A DNA stretch of 64,000 nt from Ensifer sp. IC4062 (GCF_020193575.1 NZ_JADYVD010000042.1:1-64000); one strand, 5' to 3'; counted from the first letter of the stretch, positions 18,213 to 28,198 are shown. The notes: a model not told the origin generated them from the sequence alone. Numbers and translations are program-made.

Positions 18213-20156
18213 GTGAATAAGCATTCCGGAAATCGCACTGCCATCGATCCCGCCGCACTGGAAATGAGCATTGCCTCAGCCACCGAGGCGCTGCTCGGTT
18301 ATCGTCGTGCCGATGGCCACTGGGTGTTCGAACTGGAAGCGGATTCCACCATCCCTTCCGAATACATCCTGCTACGCCATTACCTAGCCGAGCCCATCGA
18401 TGTCGTGCTCGAAGCCAAATTCGCCAATTATCTGCGGCGCACTCAAGGCGCGCACGGCGGCTGGCCGCTGGTGCACGACGGGCCCTTCGACATGAGCGCA
18501 AGCGTGAAGTCTTACTTCGCGCTCAAGATGATCGGAGATTCCGTCGACGCGGCTCATATGGTGAAGGCGCGCGAGGCGATCCGCGCGCGCGGCGGCGCCG
18601 CTAATAGCAACGTATTCACGCGTTTCCTGCTCGCGCTCTATGGTACAGTCGGCTGGCGCGCGGTGCCGGTTCTGCCAATCGAGATCGTGCTGCTGCCAAT
18701 CTGGTCGCCGTTCCACCTCAACAAGATTTCCTATTGGGGGCGCACCACTATTGTGCCGTTGATGGTTCTTGCAGCGCTGAAGCCGCGTGCGAAGAATCCT
18801 AGGGCTGTCGACATCGAAGAACTGTTCCTTCAGGACCCCAAGAGTGTTGGCATGACGCCGAAGGCGCCACACCAGAGCTGGTGCTGGTTCTTGCTGTTCC
18901 GTGGCATCGACTGCATCCTGCGCGTTATCGAGCCGCTTCTTCCGAAGAAACTTCGTGAGCGCGCGATCGCGAGTGCGCTCGCCTTCACCGAAGAGCGGCT
19001 CAACGGTGAAGATGGCATGGGCGCGATCTATCCATCGATGGCCAATATAGTGATGATGTATGACGCGCTTGGCAAGGACGAGCATTTTCCGCCGCGCGCG
19101 ATCACACGCCGCGCCATTGACAAGCTCTTGGTGATCGGCGAGGTAGAGGCCTATTGTCAGCCGTGCCTGTCGCCGGTCTGGGACACCGCGCTGACCTGCC
19201 ACGCGCTGCAGGAGGCGGGCGGCGCTAACGCCGTGGCGAAGGCCAAGCAGGGCCTCGACTGGCTGAAGCCGCGGCAGGTGCTGGACGTGAAGGGCGACTG
19301 GGCGGTGAAGGCCCCCGGCATCAGGCCGGGCGGCTGGGCGTTTCAGTACAACAACGCGCACTATCCCGATCTCGATGACACCGCAGTGGTGGTCATGGCC
19401 ATGGACCGCGCGCAGCGGCACGTTGGCAGCAAGGAATATGACACCGCGATCGCACGTGGTCGGGAATGGATCGAAGGCATGCAAAGCCGGGATGGCGGCT
19501 GGGCCGCCTTCGACGTCAACAATCTCGAATATTATCTCAACAACCTTCCGTTCGCCGACCATGGCGCGCTGCTCGACCCGCCGACCGAGGACGTCACCGC
19601 GCGGTGCATCTCGCTGCTGGCCCAACTCGGCGAAACCGCCCAAAGCAGCAAGGCAGTGGCCGATGGGATTGCCTATTTGCGCCGCACCCAACACGCGGAG
19701 GGTTCATGGTACGGCCGCTGGGGCCTGAACTACATCTATGGGACCTGGTCGGTGTTGTCTGCGCTAAATGTCGCAGGTATCGATCAAAAGGACCCCATGA
19801 TACGAAAGGCGGTGGAATGGCTGGTATCCATCCAGAGTCGGGACGGCGGCTGGGGCGAGGATGCGATCAGCTATCGACTCGACTATAAGGGATATGAGCA
19901 CGCGCCTTCCACGTCCTCCCAAACGGCGTGGGCCTTGCTCGGGCTGATGGCGGCCGGCGAGGTAGAGCATCCGGCCGTCGCACGGGGGGTGAAATACCTA
20001 AAAAGCACACAAACCGAGGACGGCCTATGGGATGAGCAGCGCTACACCGCCACGGGTTTTCCACGCGTATTTTATTTGCGATATCACGGCTACTCAAAGT
20101 TCTTTCCGCTCTGGGCATTGGCACGGTACCGGAACTTGAGGAGCACGAACGTTTGA
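18213..20156 (+). CDS. shc: squalene-hopene cyclase
   Basis: A 647-residue enzyme that cyclises squalene to hopene/diplopterol, membrane-ordering hopanoids. The catalytic DxDD motif is in PDLDDTAVVV with Asp386, Asp388 and Asp389. Several QW repeats are present, for example GGWAAF near residue 430 and QSRDGGWGED near residue 545. Length is usual (630-680). It begins 48 bp after hpnE behind an AGAGGAAG site. The cluster covers squalene formation and cyclisation but lacks side-chain genes such as hpnH and hpnG. Confidence 0.95.
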   Translation: MNKHSGNRTAIDPAALEMSIASATEALLGYRRADGHWVFELEADSTIPSEYILLRHYLAEPIDVVLEAKFANYLRRTQGAHGGWPLVHDGPFDMSASVKSYFALKMIGDSVDAAHMVKAREAIRARGGAANSNVFTRFLLALYGTVGWRAVPVLPIEIVLLPIWSPFHLNKISYWGRTTIVPLMVLAALKPRAKNPRAVDIEELFLQDPKSVGMTPKAPHQSWCWFLLFRGIDCILRVIEPLLPKKLRERAIASALAFTEERLNGEDGMGAIYPSMANIVMMYDALGKDEHFPPRAITRRAIDKLLVIGEVEAYCQPCLSPVWDTALTCHALQEAGGANAVAKAKQGLDWLKPRQVLDVKGDWAVKAPGIRPGGWAFQYNNAHYPDLDDTAVVVMAMDRAQRHVGSKEYDTAIARGREWIEGMQSRDGGWAAFDVNNLEYYLNNLPFADHGALLDPPTEDVTARCISLLAQLGETAQSSKAVADGIAYLRRTQHAEGSWYGRWGLNYIYGTWSVLSALNVAGIDQKDPMIRKAVEWLVSIQSRDGGWGEDAISYRLDYKGYEHAPSTSSQTAWALLGLMAAGEVEHPAVARGVKYLKSTQTEDGLWDEQRYTATGFPRVFYLRYHGYSKFFPLWALARYRNLRSTNV

Positions 20157-20280
20157 TGGAAAGAGTTTGGCCATCGGGTCGATGGGTTATACATACCGTA
20201 CATGAGGTTGCTGCTCCCCGGCAGAAGGGTGACCCTTTCGCTGGTGATTCGTAAGGAACGAATGGAGAGCAGCGCTTGCG

Positions 20281-20769
20281 ATGTTTGCAGGATTGGATGT
20301 CGGTGGCAAGCGGACGGTCGTGTGCGTCGTCGACGCGGAGCGACCCTTTAACGCATGCGAGCATCAAGGCGTTACTGGCCTTGGCCTCGATCGAGGCGTT
20401 ATTGACCAAGCTCAACGTGTCCTCAAGGAACTGTCGCGCCGCCATGAGATCGCCTAGCGTTTGGATGAGCGTGCCGGGGGTCGGGCCGATCACGGCGCTG
20501 GCCTTTATCGCAGAACGTTGAGCGGTTTCGAATGACGCGCGACATTGGCGCCTACCTCGGGCCGAGCAAGAAACGCTATCAATCGGCCGAAAACCGGCAC
20601 TATCTCTACGAGGCCGCCAATGTGCTGCTGACGACGGTTAAGAAGTGCTGTCATGCCTGGAACTTGTTCGCCAACGACAAGAGCATCGTCGCCTTCATCA
20701 AGTCACGCAACTGGGCGCAGACGGTGATAGTGAGGTCGTCCTTGCGCAGATATTCCCAGATGTTTCTCG
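20281..20769 (+). mobile_element. IS110-family transposase remnant with internal deletion
   Basis: The N-terminal MFAGLDVGGKRTVVCVVDAE is typical of IS110 transposases. It is joined directly to C-terminal pieces: EALLTKLNVSSRNCRAAMR, VPGVGPITALAFI, and after a frameshift DIGAYLGPSKKRYQSAE and LYEAANVLLTTVKK. The middle of the protein is missing. The remnant separates shc from the 3' end of acdS. Confidence 0.75.
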
Positions 20770-21783
20770 TCAGCCTTTGCGGAAGGCATAGCTGTATCCA
20801 TTTACAGCAGGCGCGCCACCGAGGTGCACATATAGAAGGCGCGATCCCCCGGGAAAGAAGCCCTTCTTGACGAGATCGATCATACCCTGCATGGATTTAC
20901 CCTCGTAAACTGGGTCAGTGATCATGCCCTCAAGTCGTGCGCACAGGCGGATAGCCTCCTTAGTCTTTTCGGACGGAAGGCCATAACACGGGCGTGCATA
21001 TTCCTCCAGTAGGATCACATCGTCCTCGTTAATTTCCATGCCCCGGTCGATGAGATCTGCTGTACGCTGGGCAATCTCAAGCACCTGCGCTTTGGTTTGC
21101 GCGGGAGTGGCGGAGGCGTCGATGCCGATCACGTTGCGCTGTCTTCCGTCCTTGGCAAATCCGACGAGCATGCCGGCATGTGTCGACCCCGTGACCGTGC
21201 ATACTAGAATGTAGTCGAAGGCGAAGCCGAGCTCTTTCTCTTGGGCCCGCACCTCCTCCGCAAAGCCCACGTAGCCAAGGCCGCCATATCGGTGAATGGA
21301 TGCTCCGGCCGGAATGGCATAGGGCCTGCCACCTCTAGATTTAACTTCGTTTAGCGCCTTTTCCCAACTGGGGCGGATACCAATGTCAAAGCCGTCGTCG
21401 ACTAAGCGCACTTCCGCCCCCATGATGCGGCTCAAGAGAATGTTGCCGACCCGATCATAGACCGCATCCTCATGCGGCACCCAGCTCTCCTGCACCAGTA
21501 GGCATTTCATGCCGATTTTGGCTGCCACCGCAGCGACCATCCGCGTGTGGTTCGACTGCACACCGCCTATTGAAACGAGCGTGTCGGCATGGGTGGCAAT
21601 CGCGTCGGGGACTATGTATTCGAGCTTGCGGAGCTTGTTTCCCCCAAACGCAAGACCGGAATTGCAATCTTCGCGCTTGGCGTAGATTTCAACTTGACCG
21701 CCGAGATGGTTTGCGAGGCGGTCAAGCTTCTCGATAGGCGTGGGTCCAAAGGTGAGCGGGTAGCGTTCAAATTTTTGCAGCAT
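20770..21783 (-). CDS. acdS: 1-aminocyclopropane-1-carboxylate (ACC) deaminase
   Basis: A 337-residue PLP enzyme of the tryptophan-synthase-beta fold that cleaves the plant ethylene precursor ACC to 2-oxobutyrate and ammonia. The PLP lysine is K50 in [10 protein letters not shown], with Ser77 in GGVQSNHTR. The residues that distinguish true ACC deaminases from D-cysteine desulfhydrases are present: Tyr293-Glu294 (DPVYEGKS) and Leu321 (VHLGGAP). I start at [10 protein letters not shown] (21783), the usual N-terminus, although the frame is open to 21834. Symbiotic acdS genes in Mesorhizobium are NifA/sigma-54 controlled. Here only a poor -24/-12 candidate was seen. Confidence 0.94.
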   Translation of the reverse strand: MLQKFERYPLTFGPTPIEKLDRLANHLGGQVEIYAKREDCNSGLAFGGNKLRKLEYIVPDAIATHADTLVSIGGVQSNHTRMVAAVAAKIGMKCLLVQESWVPHEDAVYDRVGNILLSRIMGAEVRLVDDGFDIGIRPSWEKALNEVKSRGGRPYAIPAGASIHRYGGLGYVGFAEEVRAQEKELGFAFDYILVCTVTGSTHAGMLVGFAKDGRQRNVIGIDASATPAQTKAQVLEIAQRTADLIDRGMEINEDDVILLEEYARPCYGLPSEKTKEAIRLCARLEGMITDPVYEGKSMQGMIDLVKKGFFPGGSRLLYVHLGGAPAVNGYSYAFRKG

Positions 21784-22057
21784 GCCCCCTCCAGCACGTG
21801 AGTGAACTTGCACGAGTCTCCAAACAATGCGCATTTGAAGCCGGCGGCGCTACTGAGGTCAAGTGCCAAGACAAAATTGGCCGCGGCCGATGTGCTGCCG
21901 CTATGGTTTCCATCTTCCTAGACTCAACACGCTTCTCCACTGAGCGCAAGGGGCTTGGCATCGGTGGCATGATCCCGGATTGCTTGGTTCGCCGCGCAAA
22001 GCTGAGACTTCATTAAACAAATTCAATATTTCGTAGTTTATGAATGCTAGTATCAGA

Positions 22058-22300
22058 CTACTTCAGTGCGAAAGTGGACGTTGGCACTCGAAGTGCGGCG
22101 GCTATGCGTCTGAGCCTGCCCGGGTCGGCATCAGCACCTAGTTCAATCCCTATAATTTCGGCGCAGGTCAGACCGCATGTTAATGCGAGGTCGTCGACAC
22201 TATACCCGACTGCTTCGCGAGATCGCCGGACAGCGTCACCTATTTCGACGTGGCCCTGAGACGTGTCCTTAGGGCCGATGTTACGGATTGAATGTTTCAT
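22058..22300 (-). CDS. small XRE-type helix-turn-helix protein
   Basis: An 80-residue protein starting MKHSIRNIGP at 22300 behind a TAGGAG site. It carries a Cro/CI-like helix-turn-helix: IGDAVRRSREAVGYSVDDLAL, CGLTCAEIIGIELG and PGRLRRIAAALRV. The open frame continues upstream to 22534, but that part lacks family resemblance and the ribosome-binding site favours the short form. It could regulate acdS or itself. Acting target unknown. Confidence 0.7.
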   Translation of the reverse strand: MKHSIRNIGPKDTSQGHVEIGDAVRRSREAVGYSVDDLALTCGLTCAEIIGIELGADADPGRLRRIAAALRVPTSTFALK

Positions 22301-22835
22301 GAGATGGACTCCTATGTTGTGCGCAGGAAGCGCGCGTCTTCGCGTGAAGGGGACCTCCGGCCATGATGGCGGACAGGCCTGGAAGGCGTGAACATCCTCA
22401 AGATCAAGCCGATAAGCTTGAGCGCAGATGCGCCCGATCGACGGTGCTCTTCTATTCGGTGCGGCCAGTTGTCCTCGCGACAACTCGTCTACCATTGCGC
22501 CCAAAAAAGATTCTCGTCGCGTGGAGTCGACCATTGAGTCCGCGAGAGCGGTCCCTCAAAGCTTTGGAAATGATGGTGAACGCCGAGCAAGTGACCCTCC
22601 TGCAAGTTGATAGGACTACTGAAAAAAGGCACAAGAACCGAGTGCTGATCTTTCTACATGTCTCGCTCGCACAGCATTAAAAGACATGATCTCCCGGCCG
22701 CCGAAAGCCGGGCGACGAGTTGAGCAGATTCTCAAGTATGCACTCAACTCCGCCAACTTCGTCGTTATGGGGGCTTGCGAGCATGTTCGCATTCGTGAGA
22801 AGACTTTTTGGAGGCGTCACAATGGCGGTGATCAA
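22301..22835. other. intergenic, no gene recognised
   Basis: No supported gene between the small XRE protein and the 3' side of syrM. Open frames on both strands here lack family resemblance. The stretch should hold the promoter of the minus-strand XRE gene. Confidence 0.4.
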
Positions 22836-22856
22836 AACACCGGCAGTGCCGGTGTT
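22836..22856 (-). terminator. hairpin downstream of syrM, possible terminator
   Basis: A perfect inverted repeat with 10-base arms (AACACCGGCA / TGCCGGTGTT around one base) is followed on the minus strand by TTTTG. It lies about 120 bp past the syrM stop and in the right direction to end its transcript. The U-run is short, so termination efficiency is uncertain. Confidence 0.45.
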
Positions 22857-22977
22857 AACCTACACCCGTTCATGGCGACCCAAAGGCGGAAAGCGGTGCC
22901 TCTGCTATGCGCAGGCCGTCGTCGACGAGCCGGATCCAAGTGCGCTGCACCCTCCCCGTCAGCGTTTAGTTCAACTA

Positions 22978-23991
22978 TCATTCAGCCGTCTCGCCATTTG
23001 GTTCTTGTGATACGTCTAGTCGGCCCATCCGCGCTGCAGCGGCGATTTCGCGACGCAGCAAGCGATGTTCCGAGTCGTGATGGCACCGTCGGTGCCAGAA
23101 CAACGCCACTTCGTAAGGCTTCAGTTCCACGGGTGGATCGATAGTGGCGAGCGGCAGCATAGTCGCGACTCGGGTTGCAACTCGGTTCGGCACCATCAGC
23201 ACTAGGTCAGTCACCGCCACTACAACTGCCGCAGTCAATACATTGGAAACCACTATCGGGCCGGGTAGCCCAAACTTGGCTAGTCCATCATAGACTTGAC
23301 CCAAGCCCTCGTTGGAGTCCGAGGCAATAGAGGCGTGACGAAGCGCCGCGAAGGTCCCGACGCTCCACTCCTGCTCCAATGCAGGGTGGTCGCGGCGAAG
23401 CAGGCAAGTGAAACGGTCGGCATAGAGACCGCGCCGCAAGTAGCCTGGAGGAGCGGCACCGATCTGCCCGACCACCAAGTCGATATCACCTTGCTCGAGG
23501 CGCCGTAGCGCGCCGTCCAATAGTGGCTCGGTGACGATGTCAATATGAGGCATACGCTCGCCGAGACGCGGCAATAGATGTGGTAGCAGAACGAGCGATT
23601 GGTGATCGGGCATCGCCATTGTCACTTTCGACCGCCAAACCCTTACGCCGGAACTGCGGTTCACCAGTTCGCGGATCGCATTCAACACCGACGGCAGCAT
23701 TTGCGCCAAGTGTTCGGCCTGCGGTGTTGGGACCAGGCCACTTGAGCCGCGAACCAATAGATCGTCATTGAACATGTCACGCAGCCTTGATAGGGCTCGA
23801 CTCATTGCAGGTTGGCTCCTACCGACATGTTGAGCCGCATGCGTGATGTTTCGGTACTGCAGTAACGCCTCGAGCTCCACTAGCAGGTTCAGGTCAACGG
23901 ACGCCAGATTCAGTATACTCCGTTGCCGCGCGGCGTCACTGCCATCGACGATCAGGGCCGTGCGCGGATTCTTCCAAGCGGGCTGATCCAT
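22978..23991 (-). CDS. syrM: SyrM-type LysR symbiotic regulator
   Basis: A 337-residue LysR-family activator closely resembling SyrM, which works with NodD proteins to activate nod, syrA and related genes, largely independent of flavonoids. The helix-turn-helix (NITHAAQHVGRSQPAMSRALSRLR) lies near residues 45-70 after NLASVDLNLLVELEALLQ. I start at MDQPAW (23991) because AGGAG stands 8 bases before it, although the frame is open to 24030. A minus-strand nod box is located about 610 bp upstream and a hairpin downstream. syrB lies elsewhere in the window. Confidence 0.85.
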   Translation of the reverse strand: MDQPAWKNPRTALIVDGSDAARQRSILNLASVDLNLLVELEALLQYRNITHAAQHVGRSQPAMSRALSRLRDMFNDDLLVRGSSGLVPTPQAEHLAQMLPSVLNAIRELVNRSSGVRVWRSKVTMAMPDHQSLVLLPHLLPRLGERMPHIDIVTEPLLDGALRRLEQGDIDLVVGQIGAAPPGYLRRGLYADRFTCLLRRDHPALEQEWSVGTFAALRHASIASDSNEGLGQVYDGLAKFGLPGPIVVSNVLTAAVVVAVTDLVLMVPNRVATRVATMLPLATIDPPVELKPYEVALFWHRRCHHDSEHRLLRREIAAAARMGRLDVSQEPNGETAE

Positions 23992-24600
23992 GGATGTCTT
24001 CTCCTCGTGAGTGGTGTTTGTGGGCCACAAGATTGAGCCCGCGTTAAACTGAGTAGGGGTGCGGTCAACTGAGCCGTTGAGATGCCATACTTGGCGATGC
24101 AGTATCTCGGGAAGTGTCTTCCGAATTCATTCGCCATCGACTGATTGATGCTTCTTGCATCTCTAAACTCCTTCAAGCCGGAGCAGGTCTCCTCAGAAAA
24201 CGCTTGGCGGGGCGGCGTTGCGTTCGGTTGTAAAGCAAAGATCAGTTATGTTGCCGCGCTCGTCCCAGAACGGCCTATAGATCGCCAAATCAGCGCCCCC
24301 CTCGGAGGCGACGCCTCTCGACTCGCGTCGCACCGAGCTAGCCCGAGCGATGACTTGTGATGTACTCGAGACCACGCACGTGCAGGTGAGCACCCGAGAT
24401 TTCGCTGCCCGTGGCTATAGTTGAGGTGCCGTTGCACGAGCCGACAATTCAGCTCGCCGCGAATATGACCCCACTTGAATTCGCTCATGAAGCCTGCCTC
24501 AATGCATCCGAGGACGGATTGCCAATCATATCTGCTTGGCCTGTGTCTGATTTCCACTCTGACTCCAACTTCTCCGAGCTTTCTTAATCGAATTTCGCGA
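23992..24600. other. long leader between nod box and syrM
   Basis: About 610 bp with no recognisable gene. The one longer minus-strand frame (24638-24246) begins inside the nod box and has no family resemblance. The stretch would be a long untranslated leader if syrM is read from the nod box. Confidence 0.45.
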
Positions 24601-24647
24601 GAATGGAAAAATCGAGTTTTTGCATAAATATCATCCATACCGTGGAT
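24601..24647 (-). promoter_or_regulatory. nod box upstream of syrM
   Basis: On the minus strand the sequence reads ATCCACGGTATGGATGAT, then TTTATGCAAAAACTCGATTT and TTCCATTC. This matches both the 5' dyad and the A-rich 3' half of the nod-box consensus. It is oriented toward syrM. The spacing of about 610 bp to the start codon is long. Confidence 0.85.
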
Positions 24648-25406
24648 GAACGTGTTGCATGCTCAGTCAGCACTATGGGATCTCATTGACGCGGCTCGAC
24701 CGCCAAGAAGCAGCAATTATTGCCGTAGAATACGGCATTCGATACGCTGACGTCCAGCGCAAGGAGGATCCACAGACGTAGATGCCGGCTCCGTCGTTAC
24801 GAATGCTACAAGAGCGTCAATCATTCGTGGTTTCGGCTTCCTTGAAGCTTAGGGAACCGTTTCGAGTCCCAACGTTCTTGGTCTTTCGTTTCTTATTGAG
24901 CTTGTCTCCGCCGCTGTGACCGTTCTCGGCAGAACCACTGAGACTTGTGAATGCTAACGCTCCGTCGGCTGTACAAGTTGGGCATCCCCCTTGATGTGAT
25001 TACCGGAGAAGCCGACATCCACGTAGCTCTAAGAGCGGCCAAGCCAAGTCGCCTGCAGGAAACATGGACCACCTTCATCATCGTCCGGTCGACAGAGGGC
25101 CTTCACCGACGTGCTTCTCCTGAAGACAAAACCTCGCGAGACCAACTTCTTGATGGCGCCAGGAACATCGGCACCACAGAAGGTGTCATCCTTTCTCAAC
25201 GTCGGGGGGCGTCCACCCCAGCACTGGAAAACGACGTCCTTCACCGGGGCTCTGCGACTTTCCGGAGTGACCGCGCCGATGGTGCTCGATGACACGATGA
25301 ACGGCACGGGCCTTCCGGGGTTATGTGGGAGCAAATACTCGTGCCGATGTTCTCGCCGGACGACTGCTGTGTCTGCTTCTTAAAGGCGAATGGCCGTCTT
25401 ACTGCT
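24648..25406. other. intergenic between T3SS end and nod box
   Basis: About 760 bp with no recognised gene. Short frames on both strands (for example 24951-25292 plus, 25029-25334 minus) have no similarity I can name. It may contain a decayed gene. No tts box is visible. Confidence 0.35.
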
Positions 25407-25955
25407 CTATCGGGATTGCAGCAACGAACTCTGTTCGGACTTCCCTTCATACGCAAGAGACAGATTGAGATTATGGTGCAACATCTCATTCTCTGGGTCC
25501 GTTTCGAGAGCTTTCCGATACAGCTCTTGTGCCGCGTCATGCCGCCCCTCAATGTCCAAGATGACTGCCTTCGCATTCAATGCACGCAAATTGCCCGGGG
25601 CAGCAACTAAGACGTTGTCTAATGCCGGAAGCGCCTCATGCGGGCGTTTTTGCGCCACCAACGCTTTTGTGAGACGGATTGCGGCATCGACGTTGCGTGG
25701 ATGCCGCTTCAGATCATCCCGCGAAGCCAGCTCTTCAGCATCCTGACCGACTGCGCGCAAAATGCGTTGGCGCATAGCCGCATCGATTTGATTGGCGCCG
25801 AGCAATTGTGGGGTCGACGTCTCCTTCACTGAAAGAACGGGCTTATCCCAGCTAGCGCAACCGCCGAGAGACAGGATGGCGAACACTGCGAAGAGAACTA
25901 AGGTCAAACGAAATGAAAGTAACGGCGCAGCGACTGTATTCTCATGTGAATTCAT
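25407..25955 (-). CDS. y4yS: TPR lipoprotein at the end of the rhcV operon
   Basis: A 182-residue protein with a lipoprotein signal peptide: a hydrophobic stretch followed by the lipobox LGGC, with Cys33. After it come at least two tetratricopeptide-like repeats (residues 80-175), for example NLRALNAKAVILDIEGRHDAAQELYRKALETDPEN. It lies 16 bp after rhcV. Position and type match the Y4yS protein of rhizobial T3SS clusters, probably a pilotin-like or assembly lipoprotein. Role inferred from context only. Confidence 0.75.
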   Translation of the reverse strand: MNSHENTVAAPLLSFRLTLVLFAVFAILSLGGCASWDKPVLSVKETSTPQLLGANQIDAAMRQRILRAVGQDAEELASRDDLKRHPRNVDAAIRLTKALVAQKRPHEALPALDNVLVAAPGNLRALNAKAVILDIEGRHDAAQELYRKALETDPENEMLHHNLNLSLAYEGKSEQSSLLQSR

Positions 25956-25971
25956 GCTTGGTTCTCACCTA

Positions 25972-28071
25972 TCATCCAGTAGTGGCAGGAAGGCGGATAC
26001 TGCGAGGTTCCCCTGACGTTGCACTAATGGTTCCAGAGGGGAGCCTGACGGATCCGGCGGGCTCAATTTTAAAATCGGAGGCGAGGTCCTGATAAGACAG
26101 CACGGCAAGGTCGATACCGTTTCGGGTGAGAAAACCGCGGACGAAGCGTCGGACATCCATTGAAGTTAAGACGATCGGGCGCGTCTGACCCGGTGCTTTT
26201 CTCGAAAAGATCTGCCGCATCTGTGACAGCAGCGCCTCGCTTTGCCGCTCCTCTAATACGAGGTAGGGGCCCGCAGCCGTTTCCCGAACCGCGCTACGCA
26301 CGACATCCTCAGCCTCGCGTTCCAAGACGAAGGCAAGCAGGACACCGTTTTTGCCATAGCGGTGACAGATCTGCCGCTTCATTCCAGAACGAACGTATTC
26401 CGTGAGCAGCGCGACGTTTTGCTCACGTTCGCTCCATTCGGCCAATGCCTCCAAGACGAGCCGGGTGTTTCGGATCGGTATACCTTCATCCAACAGGCGG
26501 CGCAGCACATCTGCAATCCGGGGGACAGGCGTGGTACGCAGCACCTCCTTCACGAGATCTGAATATTCCCGCTCCATCCGGCCCAGTAGTTGGCGGGTCT
26601 CTTGGATGCCCACCAAGCGCGGCGCATGGTAAGTCAATGTGGAATGGACACGCAACGCGAGAAGTTCGCTAGGACCATGATGCCCAATACCGGCTGCTTT
26701 GAGCGCTGGTGCGTGGCTTTGTTCAACCCAGATTCTGTGCGTTTCAGGATCATGCCGAAACGGGATGCCACTTGATTCAATGTTCGTCAGATCGTCCGCG
26801 AGGGAAAGCTGCGCCGGATTAATTAGATCCTGTTCGACTGGCACGCCTTCGACATCTATCCTGAATTGCGACTCGGGCAACTGCTGGTCGACAGCGACTG
26901 GGATGGGAGGAACGATAATGCCGAGATCGGCCGAGACTAGTTGCGAAACACGCGCAATGCGCTGCCGCAATTCGACCTGGTCGATCGCATTCGTAAGGCT
27001 TGGCGCGAGGAAGAGCGCGATGGGGTTTGCCTGCACAGCCACGTTTTGCATTTGAGACTCAGCTGAAGTTACAGTTGTAACATCGACATTGTCGGCACCC
27101 AGGACGTCACGATTGACGAAGCTTGCCGCAGCGAAGACTACGGCCAAAATAAAAAAGACAGGTAGAGGGAAACCAGGAACGAAGCCCATCGCCACCAGGA
27201 CGCAGGCCGCCAACCGCAATGCTCGTGTACTGGCAGTGAGTTGATTGGCTATGTCCTGACCAAGGTTGAGCTTCGAAGCTCCGGTTACACGAGTGACCAT
27301 GGTTGCCGCTGTAATTGAGAGCAGCAGGGCCGGAATCTGCGAGATTAACGCATCGCCTATCGTCAGCAGAGTATAGTGATGCAGCACCTGGGTGAAGGAC
27401 ATGCCCTTCGAGAAGAGGCCGATGGAAATTCCACCCAGCATGTTGATGCAGATAACCACCAGCCCGGCGATGGAATCGCCCTTCACAAACTTCATCGCGC
27501 CATCCATCGCGCCATAAAGTTTGCTTTCTTTTTCTAATGCGGCGCGCCGCCTACGGGATTCGTCGGCATCGATGTGACCGTTCCGCAACTCTGCGTCGAT
27601 CGCCATTTGCTTGCCTGGCAAAGCATCGAGGGTGAAGCGCGCCGCCACTTCTGCAACGCGTTCGGCGCCTTTCGCCAGGACCATGAACTGCACCATGGTC
27701 ACTACCAGAAATATGACGAAACCCACGACAATATTGCCTGAAATCACAAAACTGCCGAACGTGTGGATGATGCTGCCTGCCTCGCCCTCGGCCAGGATTA
27801 GTCGCGTCGTCGCGACGGTGAGCGCCAGGCGGAATACCGTGGAAATCAAAATGACGCCGGGCAAAGAGGAAAAATCAAGTGGCGTGCTGACATACAGGGC
27901 TGCCATCAGCAGCAGTACAGCCAATCCCATATTGAACCCTATCGCCGCGTCCACCGCCACGACCGGGATTGGCATGACCATCATACTGACGGCCAGAAGC
28001 AGCATCAACGCGACCATCAAGTCGGGCTTGGCCGGCGCATGCTCGATGAATTTACGCAGGGCGTTGGCCAT
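25972..28071 (-). CDS. rhcV: T3SS export gate protein RhcV (SctV)
   Basis: A 699-residue protein of the FlhA/LcrD/SctV family, the large export-gate subunit that forms a nonameric ring in the inner membrane and presents substrates to the channel. The N-terminal 320 residues contain seven or eight hydrophobic segments and the family region around VVGFVIFLVVTMVQFMVLAKGAERVAEVAARFTLDALPGKQMAIDAEL. The remainder is the cytoplasmic domain. Typical length. It is in the tts-box operon with nopC, nopA and y4yQ. Confidence 0.96.
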   Translation of the reverse strand: MANALRKFIEHAPAKPDLMVALMLLLAVSMMVMPIPVVAVDAAIGFNMGLAVLLLMAALYVSTPLDFSSLPGVILISTVFRLALTVATTRLILAEGEAGSIIHTFGSFVISGNIVVGFVIFLVVTMVQFMVLAKGAERVAEVAARFTLDALPGKQMAIDAELRNGHIDADESRRRRAALEKESKLYGAMDGAMKFVKGDSIAGLVVICINMLGGISIGLFSKGMSFTQVLHHYTLLTIGDALISQIPALLLSITAATMVTRVTGASKLNLGQDIANQLTASTRALRLAACVLVAMGFVPGFPLPVFFILAVVFAAASFVNRDVLGADNVDVTTVTSAESQMQNVAVQANPIALFLAPSLTNAIDQVELRQRIARVSQLVSADLGIIVPPIPVAVDQQLPESQFRIDVEGVPVEQDLINPAQLSLADDLTNIESSGIPFRHDPETHRIWVEQSHAPALKAAGIGHHGPSELLALRVHSTLTYHAPRLVGIQETRQLLGRMEREYSDLVKEVLRTTPVPRIADVLRRLLDEGIPIRNTRLVLEALAEWSEREQNVALLTEYVRSGMKRQICHRYGKNGVLLAFVLEREAEDVVRSAVRETAAGPYLVLEERQSEALLSQMRQIFSRKAPGQTRPIVLTSMDVRRFVRGFLTRNGIDLAVLSYQDLASDFKIEPAGSVRLPSGTISATSGEPRSIRLPATTG

Positions 28072-28198
28072 GAAGGTCCCTCACGATCGTTTCTGAACTA
28101 CTCTGCTGCGCAGTTGCAACGTAGCTCTCCAAGACCGCAAGCGCCTTGTCCGTGCGGTCGGCCCCTGCAGCCCCTGGCTGCGCATAAGAGCCAAACAC
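28052..28198 (-). CDS. possible small protein between y4yQ and rhcV
   Basis: The 186 bp gap between y4yQ and rhcV has an open frame whose product (FGSYAQPGAAGADRTDKALA, then VLESYVATAQQSSSET) has balanced, helical composition, unlike the shadow frames around it. It overlaps the rhcV start by 20 bp. A GTG at 28198 is the only start I see and lacks a clear ribosome-binding site. Two stop codons lie just upstream. T3SS operons often encode small needle-chaperone proteins at such places. Coding is plausible but unproven. Confidence 0.35.
   Translation of the reverse strand: MFGSYAQPGAAGADRTDKALAVLESYVATAQQSSSETIVRDLHGQRPA

Noticed and set aside
18384-19694. 436-residue minus-strand open frame
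   Set aside because: It lies wholly inside shc, whose motifs are clear. The frame is open only because of high GC content.
21944-21962. Possible sigma-54 promoter upstream of acdS (minus strand TGCCAAGCCCCTTGC)
   Set aside because: Spacing fits, but the near-invariant GG at -24 is GC and no NifA site was found, so it is not listed as a feature.
24246-24638. 130-residue minus-strand open frame upstream of syrM
   Set aside because: It would start inside the nod box and has no recognisable domain.
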